A program made the position numbers and the translations under genes. The notes under the pieces were generated by a model, which saw nothing but the letters and a program-made list of their open reading frames with translations, was not told the DNA's origin and ran no database searches. 64,000 nucleotides of DNA from Acanthosepion lycidas (Eukaryota; Mollusca; Cephalopoda; Sepiida; Sepiidae). The stretch is from the NCBI GenBank assembly GCA_963932145.1, contig OZ010574.1, forward strand, positions 81,522,298 through 81,586,297. Direction: 5' to 3'. This document shows positions 56,346 to 64,000 of the stretch, piece by piece. Position 1 is the stretch's first letter. The number at the start of each line of letters is the position of its first letter.

Positions 56346-57170
56346 CCCCACAATGTAAATAATATATAAATTACAAACAAATCATATACAACACAAAGAG
56401 CATAAACAAAAACAATAAAATACTTCAGCATACATTTCACAGAAATGTTTATATATTTCAAAGTACGTATACATATACAGATATAAAACACGTTTTTGAT
56501 TATCTGGTTTGGTAACAACATGTGCTATCAGAGAGAAAATTTCCTTTCTGTTTCAATTGGCGGCAAAACGCCTGTCCCGGTGGATGATGGGAGTTTTCAA
56601 TATATATTACATTTTTTTCATAATCTTTTTCTTTCTTTATTGTTAATTATCATTCTTATGTATAATGAAATTTTATTACTTCACTTTTAACTTTTCTTTT
56701 ATTATTATTTATTATTTGGGTTTCATATTCTTGCATAGTCTAGAAGTTATTTAGTAATTTATTTGTCGCTATCACTACAATAGTATATGCATATGTGTCT
56801 TTGAGTGATTGTATAGATGATAAAATGATTATATATGAAGAGGAGCCAATAAGCCCTGTCACACTTAACACTATTGCTCCAATAGTTTCACTGTATAATG
56901 CACGATTTGTTCAATTAATGGGAACTTCTGTGTTATAGACACTGACAAAGAATGAGATTAATAAACATTAATAAATATTACGTACACATTAATATATAAG
57001 TGTGTGGTGGGAGACAGAATGGTAAATATGTAAATCAATTCAGCGATGAACCAGCGTCATTAGAGAACAGGATTTTATTTCGAAAAAACAAATTCTATAT
57101 TAACAAGACGAAACGTGATTGACATTAAGCATATGAACGTTTGATTTTTACTCCAGCTGTATATTTTGGA
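56346..57170. other. AT-rich non-coding stretch
   Basis: No gene or recognisable element. Confidence 0.4.
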
Positions 57171-57261
57171 AATTTGAATATAACTAACTTTAACACAGTT
57201 TTTATCTTTATTTTGAACAAATAAAGATAAAAACTGTGTTAAAGTTAGTTATATTCAAATT
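57171..57261. repeat. perfect hairpin, 43-bp arms
   Basis: The arm 57171-57213 ('aatttgaatataactaactt'...) is exactly complementary to 57219-57261, with a 5-base spacer TGAAC. A perfect palindrome of this size suggests a recent event such as template switching, or a miniature fold-back element. Confidence 0.95.
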
Positions 57262-57933
57262 GTGGATAATTTATACTAGGCAGGATTTTCTTTACCGGGA
57301 AACTTTGGAATAAAACGAACTGATTCAAATGTTTAAAATAAATAATGTATTTTTATTTATTTTCTTTAGAGTAAGGAGTGAGTCCTTTGGTATTCGGCGT
57401 TGCAGAAAGTTAAAGGCAGTTTTGAAGTAATACCATGATAGGATAGTAGTAATCTCAGAAATTAGGTCGATGTCATTCTGCTGTGTTTAGCAGGGTGAAA
57501 TGTAAGTAGCAAGTGGCCTCTTAACTGCTTTTTCATGCGTTACGCATGGATGGTTTCTTTGCGGCAGTGTTCGTTTGTTCCGTTCTCTTCTGCCGTCCTT
57601 CCGCCATTAGCCCAGAGGCGTTGGTTTATATTCTTTTGGACAGGCTCAGAGTTTGTGTCCAGAACTTTGGTTTCAACTAAATTATTAAAAAGACTCTTTG
57701 AGTCAATTTTTTTGATAGGTCAAATATTTTATTTTCCGGCGTTCCTTTCATTTTCATTCTTTTTATAATGGAAGTTATGCGTGGAACCTCCCTGAGTTTT
57801 GGTATTTTTGAATGACAAATAAGGAAGCTCTGCTCCTGCAAACTTCCGGTGTTTTAGGGCGGGTTCCGTCTTTTCTTTTTTTTCCTCTTTTTATTTGATG
57901 GTTGCCTTCTCGTAGGTTGGAGAGTATAGAAAG

Positions 57934-57972
<39 letters not shown>

Positions 57973-58229
57973 AGAAAGATAAGGTTTTTAAAAGAAGGGC
58001 CAACTGCTTTATTTTAATTTCAATTCTTTTTATTTTTGTTTATACATTTTACTTTTATCGGGACTCACTACAGTATTAATTTAGTTACAATCTAGTTTAT
58101 AAAACGGTGCAACTAAAATAAAGATCAAGCGTTCATGTTTTTATGTCGGTAATGTTGATTTTGTTAAAAAATTTTGTAATGACGTCGATTCATTCGCGAC
58201 ACATGTCAAAATAAAAGTCTTCCAGATTG

Positions 58230-58230
<1 letters not shown>
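57262..58230. other. non-coding stretch
   Basis: No gene. A (GA)n tract at about 57940-57970. ORF 57535-57768 is unassigned. Confidence 0.4.

Positions 58231-58288
<58 letters not shown>
58231..58288. repeat. (TA)n microsatellite
   Basis: About 28 TA units. Confidence 0.95.
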
Positions 58289-58291
<3 letters not shown>

Positions 58292-58314
58292 CGAAATGGA
58301 CAAAGTCCGACAAT

Positions 58315-58609
58315 TTATTTATTAAAGACATTTTTATGTTTAACGTTCTTTTTATAGATACAAGTATTTAAGTAAATGCTCTGTTTATAATAAACAGTAT
58401 TAAATAACATTTACCGGCCTGAATGTCCAAGAAATTTTCATAGAAAAATTTTCCTGTCAAAGAACGAATATTTTCTATGAAAATTTCTCGGACATTCAGG
58501 CCGGTAAATGTTATTTAATACTGTTTATTATAAACAGAGCATTTACTTAAATACTTGTTTGTATCTATAAAAAGAACGTTAAAAACATAAAAATGTCTTT
58601 AATAAATAT
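58315..58609. mobile_element. long palindrome, ~133-bp arms
   Basis: The left arm 58315-58447 and right arm 58471-58609 are inverse complements with only a few differences (for example 'gtccaagaaat' against 'gtccgagaaat', and a 4-base gap near 58560). The 23-base spacer is 58448-58470. 'attaaagacattttta' forms the ends. This could be a fold-back MITE or a palindrome made by replication error. Confidence 0.85.
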
Positions 58610-59734
58610 ATAAGATTCTACTGAACTGTTCTCGGCCTGACCAACTTCCAAACCTCTAACCTTTATATGTGGAGTTAGAAAGGCTCTTTGGTTTGACTGA
58701 GAACGTTTTGTTATGCCCTCGTACATATAATACAATATATAAGATTTCATTAAATTTTCACGATAAAAATGGCACTGTCCAATCAATCTCTGTCAAACTT
58801 TCAAAATATAGGCACCCAATATTCTAAAAAAACATTGGCACGTTTACTCGTCACCCATCGACTCATCGAACCGCCTTTATAGACGAAAAATATAAACAAC
58901 AAATTTAGAAATTTCTTAAAATCCAATATTTGTCCGAGCGATGTGTTTCGAAGTTAGTAAATTTAAGGATTAATTAACTGGAATTTGTAAACTAAACAAT
59001 GCTTACTTTTTGTCTAAAACATAATGAAAATAATATTTAATTACGCGTGCTTGTGAACTTGGAGGTCAACAACTATAAATATCTCTTTCGATTCCTCTCT
59101 TAAAAAAGTACGTGAAAAAAAAAAATACGGAACGCTAGCAGTGCAATAATGAAGAAATTTGGTATTTATACTTAAAAATAAATTATATTTAGCCTTTAAA
59201 TAGTTAAAAAAAAAATGTATTTTTTTCATTCTATACGATTTTATGAAATTAATAGAATTAGTAATTTTATTTTTTATACTTATCGAATCTAAAAAGTTGG
59301 GTGCATTTTAGGTACAACGTGTGTTCATATGCAAGCAATTGATAAAGAATCATACAAAACTTGGGTTCCTACCACGGACTGTTTATTATTCATTTTTATA
59401 GTAACTGCAGGGAAATTTAAATATCTCTTGGGTATGCCCGTTTTCTTTTGGGTTCTGGAGTTTGGGTAAGTAAGGATAAGCGTCGAGCTCGTTGGCCTTG
59501 TGCACAGTTGGAACAATATGTTGAAAAGTGAAAAGCTCAGTCGTCAGTGGACCTGGGAAAAGAGTGTGTCTCATGTTACTAAGCGTATGGTCGCGGAACG
59601 AAAGAAGGAACAACGAAAATTTAAAGAAATAAACAATTGTACTAACATAAAATACAATAACTGAAAAATCCGGGTAGATTTATCTCGTAAGAAAAAAAAA
59701 AAGAGATAAGAGGAGTTGTAAAAGGCCTCCGGTG
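58610..59734. other. non-coding stretch
   Basis: No gene recognised. Minus-strand frames at 59325-59613 ('FPGPLTTELFTFQHIVPTVH') look protein-like but unassigned, and lie outside the gypsy relic that follows. Confidence 0.35.
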
Positions 59735-60085
59735 AGACGTACGGGAAAAGTGGGAGGATGAATTGTGACTTAATGGGTTGTTTGGCGAGCTGGTCGTGTC
59801 TGATGTCTTTCGAAGCGGGCTTTTATATCCTATTTAGGTTCAAATCGGTTCCATTTTTTTATTTTATTTCTTTAGGCAGTAGTGGTTGCTATTGGGTGGA
59901 AATTCTGGATTGTGTTGCTTATTGAATTTCTTTGAATGTGTGAGTAAACGGAAGATACGTGCGGAACCTTGCGCAGCTGACGGATTTTTGTTCAGTTTCG
60001 GGCATTCTGGGCGTTCACATCCGGCCAGTTGTGGAAATTTTGTGTAGCGTGAATCAAAAGATCTGCATTTAGGGAGAATGTTAGG
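59735..60085 (-). repeat. direct repeat (probable LTR), left copy
   Basis: Shares with 61690-62115 the blocks 'gagctggtcgtgtctgatgt', 'attgggtggaaattctg', 'cctgacggattttta'-like and 'cacatccg.ccagt.gtgga'. The two copies flank gypsy pol sequence, so they are probably its LTRs. The left copy lacks an 80-bp segment of the right one. Confidence 0.6.
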
Positions 60086-60419
60086 GCTCCTTCGTATTTT
60101 GATTCATGGATGGGTTGGTGTGTTGTACATATGGTGTGATGATGCTTATTTTGTTTTATTTTTTTAGTGCATAATTACTTGTAAAATGTTTTGGTAGCTT
60201 TTGGTATTTCTTCTTTGGAATATTGAGACTGATGACTGTGTAAGATAGCTAGATCTGTAGTCTTCATTGTTTACATGGTCGTCAGACGAAGAATGAGGTG
60301 CCGAGTCAGGCGTCGCTTGGAGAGTCTGCGAAGTTCGTATAATTAAGGTGGTCATGCCGAGGTACAAGCGCAGTTATGGGATCGGTTGAGGTAAATTTAT
60401 AGCTGGATATTTCTTCCTG

Positions 60420-61640
60420 CTATTGTCGAATTTTCACGTTATTGAATTCACACTGGTCGAGGAATGTCAGTGAACGGTAGCCAGTGAAAATAATGAATGG
60501 GCGGCTGCGCAGAATGTAGACAAATTTGGATATGACCCATTTTATTTCTGTTCTCTCGGGCTGAAGGTGTGGGAAGCAAGGGCTATGGTCTTTTTTTTTT
60601 TTTTTGTCTGTTGTCACCTTCCTGCGTAAGGATGGCACCACACACGGCGTCACTAGCATCTGTGGTGAGTGTGAAAGGTTGAGTGAAATCTGGAAATGAG
60701 ATGACTAGTGGTGATAATAAGCGTCTCTTAATTATTATTATTATCAAAAGCGTTGTCGGGCTTTTCTGTCCAAACGAACAGCTTGTTGGCACTGTTGAGT
60801 TCATGCAAAGAGGCCATCAAGTGGGGAAAGGTAACCGTCTTGATCCGTTCATAAAGGCAAGTCTTCTGAAATTGGCGTATCCAGGCGAGATGACCTGTAA
60901 CACTTCGCAGATCCTTTCTTGTAGTGGGTGGCTTCATCTCAACAATAGAACGAATGTCTTGAATCTTTCAATGTCGACAATGCGATCGAGACATTTGCCT
61001 TCTGAAGCGAGAAAGGTGCACTTTTCGGGATTGAGTTTTAGTCAGAGTTTTTGGAGAGCCATGAATAGCTATTCCAGTGATGTGATGTAGCCATGAAATG
61101 TTTGGGCTTGGATGACATTGTTTTCAGATTAAAACGAGATATTCTCCCGTGAAGTGATGGTGGTCAATGTCTCGACTATGCATCGTGAACGTGAAGATTT
61201 GAACAGCAGATGTTAGACCGACGGCTAGACGGATGTATTGGTAACAGTGACCCTTCAAGATGAATGCAGTTTTGTAGCTGTCTCATTCGTCGAAGGCGAT
61301 TTGCCAGTGTCCGCTGTGGATGGGCTGATGAAAAGTATTTGTTTTCCTCGCTGATCTTGTTGAAAATAGCATCGATCGTTGGTCTAAATTTGTGAGTACC
61401 TTGTTGAGAGTCCCTCTGAAATTGGCAACTACGCGGATTCATTCATTTTTCTTTCGGACAACCAAGACAGGACTGTTGAAGCCATTTGAGTCGTCACAAG
61501 GTTCGATAAGCCATGCTGACTTGTGACGGTCTGAACTCTATACGAAGGTGTGGAGGCATGAGCCGTTTCCGGGTTAGTGAGTGAGATCAAAGGTAGTGTG
61601 TGAGTTATGTCGCCCGATGGCAAGGCTCGATGGAATTCGT
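60420..61640 (-). pseudogene. pol: Ty3/gypsy RT-RNase H relic
   Basis: Minus strand, in order. RT: 'NGFNSPVLVV' (about 61470), 'HSGHWQIAFDE' (about 61310), 'KTAFILKGHCYQYIRLAVGL' (about 61280-61220). The catalytic YxDD block is not readable. Connection: 'PPTTRKDLRSVTGHLAWIRQ' (60930-60870) and 'FVWTEKPDNAFD' (60770-60740). RNase H: 'PLVISFPDFTQPFTLTTDAS' (60705-60650, first catalytic Asp), 'AVCGAILTQEGD', then 'KWVISKFVYILRSRPFIIFT' and 'GYRSLTFLDQCEFNN' (60540-60440), where TDH is changed to TGY. Gag, protease and integrase are missing. Stops and frameshifts, and microsatellite insertions at about 60590 and 60730. Confidence 0.85.
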
Positions 61641-61689
61641 CTGTGGCGTTTCGATTGTTTATAATGTATAATGTCAGCGGGTCGTCACA

Positions 61690-62115
61690 TAAAAGAAGGG
61701 GTAGGATGAGTTGTGACTTATTGAGACGACGACGTTTGACGAGCTGGTCGTGTCTGATGTCTTTGGAGATGAGAGGTCGCTTTTCGATGAAGTGAGTGAA
61801 CTCAGGTCAAGATGCCGTCCAACTACCTAATGTCCCTTTGAGGGTCTTTCACGTCCTTCTTAGGCTCAAATCGGCTCTATTATTTAATTTTGTTTCTTTA
61901 GGTGGGAGCAGGTACTATTGGGTGGAAATTCTGCATATTTATTTGTTTAATTTTTTTTGAGTGTGCGAGATATGTGCGGAGTCTGCGCACCTGACGGATT
62001 TTTAGTTCACTTTCGGGCCTTCGGGGCTTTCACATCCGACCAGTGGTGGAAATTAGTGTAGAATGAATCAGAAGAAGGTCTGATTTTAGGAAGAATGTAG
62101 CATCCAGCTGGAACA
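61690..62115 (-). repeat. direct repeat (probable LTR), right copy
   Basis: See the left copy. On the minus strand it is preceded by 'gtttataaaagga' (about 62190), a possible TATA box, so the true 5' LTR may extend to about 62270. Confidence 0.6.
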
Positions 62116-62279
62116 TATTTCCGCGTTCTGCTCCAACTTGGAACAATGGAGAGAAAGAGATTGAGGCAGGAAATGTTTATCCTTTTATAAACTTCAACAG
62201 CGCCGCCAAACGGGGTTTGACAAAGTAGGGCAATGATATTTCCGGTTCCATTACTCTTTCCATGAGAAAATGTGTTTCT

Positions 62280-63124
62280 TTTTTTATTATTCATTATTAT
62301 TATTTTATTTACCGATTTTATTTCATTTTCCTACATACTACTTTAGAAATACTTTTTTTTAGTTATATGATACTTTTGGATTTAATACATTGCTTTTATT
62401 TTTTAGGATTTTCTTACTTGCTTGATGGCATAGTATATATAATTGCACCCAATTTTGCTTTTGATTTTTGATTGTTTTTAATAATTCTAGATTAAAAAGT
62501 TATTGAATTATATTTGTTCTTCTGATAGGGAAAAGTAGTCAAATTCAATAATTTCTTTGTTCAAAAAAAAAAAAAAAAAAAAAATTCGGACAAAAAATAA
62601 TGTAAAAATTGCTAAAATTAAAATTCTTTTAAAATATTCACACTCAAAAATGCCATTAAGCTTTTCACGTTTCGACTCTTCGAACATGTCTTTACTTAAT
62701 AAAAAGAAAATTCTTCTAACGAACAGAAATGGGGTGAATTTCAAAATCGTACTGAAAAATTTACAAGTCATTTTTAAAATATAAATATTAAGTGTAGATT
62801 TATTTTCTGTCGAATTTGAAAGAAAATAACGTATTTTATTAAATTATACAAGCTTCAACTGTCAGAAAGATTTATTTTTGGAGTTTTATTGAATTATTCT
62901 TGGTACGAGATAAATTTCCCGTATGTTCACACTTGATATAATTTGAAATAATTTGAAAAATATTTGTGTATAATTTGAAATAACATGTTCGGGGATTTTT
63001 CTTTATATAAAATGCAAAACGATTTTATGAACAGCGGCCAAATTAAAAAGTAAATACGAAAAGATGGGGTGTAAAACAGACCAGCAGAAAATATTTCCGT
63101 AAAGTTAGCGAATAAATGCAGTAT
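62280..63124. other. AT-rich non-coding stretch
   Basis: No gene. Poly(A) at 62563-62584. Confidence 0.4.
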
Positions 63125-63390
63125 AGAATTCATTCATTAATGTTCCGTGTCTCCTCAGGATGTTGGTGATCATGGCTTTCCACAATTTCTTGTCCCTTGC
63201 ATCTCTAAATAGATTCTCTCTTTTCGTTATTTCTAAACACTGTTTCACTATCCATTTTTAAGCTCCTCAATTATGTTATGTTTTCCTTTGTCACTCATGC
63301 CCCTCAATCTGTATTTCTCCTTTGCCATTAAGTGTCCCAGAAATTTCATCTGTCTCTTCCTGATGTTATTTTCACTCAGGCCTCTGGTCT
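63125..63390 (-). pseudogene. LINE C-terminal fragment
   Basis: Minus strand: 'NNIRKRQMKFLGHLMAKEKY' (63370-63310), then after a frameshift 'LFRDARDKKLWKAMITNILR' and 'RHGTLMNEF' (63215-63125). This is the C-terminal end of an RTE/L1-like protein, the same family type as 51865-52265 and 40325-40395 but a different subfamily. Confidence 0.75.
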
Positions 63391-63394
63391 AAGC

Positions 63395-63708
63395 TGGTCT
63401 TAGCTGGTCTTAGCTGGTTATAACTTGTCCAAGTTGGTCAGAGCCGATCCAAGCTAGTCGTAGCCGTGATACCACCAGCACGGGGACGGAGCCCTGTGAC
63501 AGGTTAAGTATAACGTTCCTTTTGTTTCCATTTCTCCTACAACCTTTTTGTTGCTCGCGTGTTCGGTCCATAGTGTCCTCAGAATCTTTCTGAAGATCTC
63601 TAGTGGGTCCCAATAAAAATAAAATAAAATATGAAAATAAAATATATAAACAAAAATAAAAAGAATACAAATTAAAATAAGGCATTTATGCTTTCCTTTA
63701 AAACCCTT

Positions 63709-63758
<50 letters not shown>

Positions 63759-64000
63759 CTATCTCTTTTTCCTATTTCTATACTTCTATCTCAACTAACT
63801 GAAGGCAATTCTCAAATAAAAAGAGGGAGAAGTAAAAAATACTGGACCCGATCTAAAAACACTGGAAGATTGCGGAGTCAGACAGTATTTATTTATGACT
63901 AGAAATCTACCAAAATAAGACAGGCTTCGCGCATAACTTCCGTTATATAAAAAAATAATGAAAGAGAAAGGAACGCCCGTAAAACAAAATAATTTTGGCC
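63395..64000. other. non-coding end of window
   Basis: A short tandem 'agctggtctt' at 63392-63415 and (CT)n-(ATCT)n at 63712-63764. No gene. Confidence 0.45.
63712..63764. repeat. (CT)n-(ATCT)n microsatellite
   Basis: Seen directly. Confidence 0.95.

Overview
This window looks like a stretch of animal (metazoan) chromosome made almost entirely of transposable elements, their relics and simple repeats. The DNA is AT-rich. It is full of long (TA)n, (CA)n, (TAA)n and (CT)n tracts. The coding traces are retroelement or transposase proteins broken by stops and frameshifts. I found no host gene, rRNA or tRNA. The mix (Penelope-like elements with GIY-YIG tails and hammerhead-like motifs, Mag-like Ty3/gypsy, Ty1/copia, RTE-like and jockey/CR1-like LINEs, Helitrons, hAT, pogo/mariner MITEs) fits a repeat-rich invertebrate. 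A mollusc, perhaps a cephalopod, is my guess; this is inference only.

Layout. 1-4000: AT-rich DNA with one weak MITE candidate and an unassigned ORF. 4004-6416: an old, internally deleted LTR retrotransposon with gag, protease and the start of RT. 8583-10025: two direct repeats around a LINE 3' fragment. 10572-11342 and 14882-15606: two Helitron-like elements on the minus strand. 11395-13960: an RTE-like LINE (minus) split by a 204-bp pogo-like MITE, with a 5' repeat block at 14190-14466. 16014-17636: an LTR-like piece and a jockey/CR1-like LINE. 17767-20690: hammerhead motifs, microsatellites and a Penelope-like element (minus). 22181-28809: a young Ty3/gypsy element with 800-bp LTRs, itself interrupted by an 869-bp insertion at 24727-25595. 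28850-35345: Penelope fragments, a minisatellite, a copia relic (minus) and a non-autonomous hAT-like element. 35742-39290: a fold-back structure whose left arm holds an eight-unit satellite. 40847-43167: a hAT transposon with an 8-bp target duplication. 44428-46951: two further copies of the 14190 repeat block and a Penelope C-terminal fragment with a hammerhead-like motif. 47800-52265: relatives of the satellite and more LINE fragments. 53540-58609: a hammerhead-like relic, a Tc1 fragment and several long perfect or near-perfect palindromes. 59735-62115: a gypsy RT/RNase H relic between direct repeats. 63125-63390: another LINE tail.

There is no cooperating host pathway here. The biology is element within element: a MITE in an RTE, an LTR-like insertion in a gypsy pol gene, a satellite inside a fold-back arm, and a microsatellite inside a GIY-YIG domain. 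The most unusual structure is the fold-back element with a higher-order satellite in one arm only. Next are the repeated association of Penelope fragments with hammerhead-like motifs, and a repeat block with upstream monomer arrays that in one copy sits just upstream of an RTE-like ORF.
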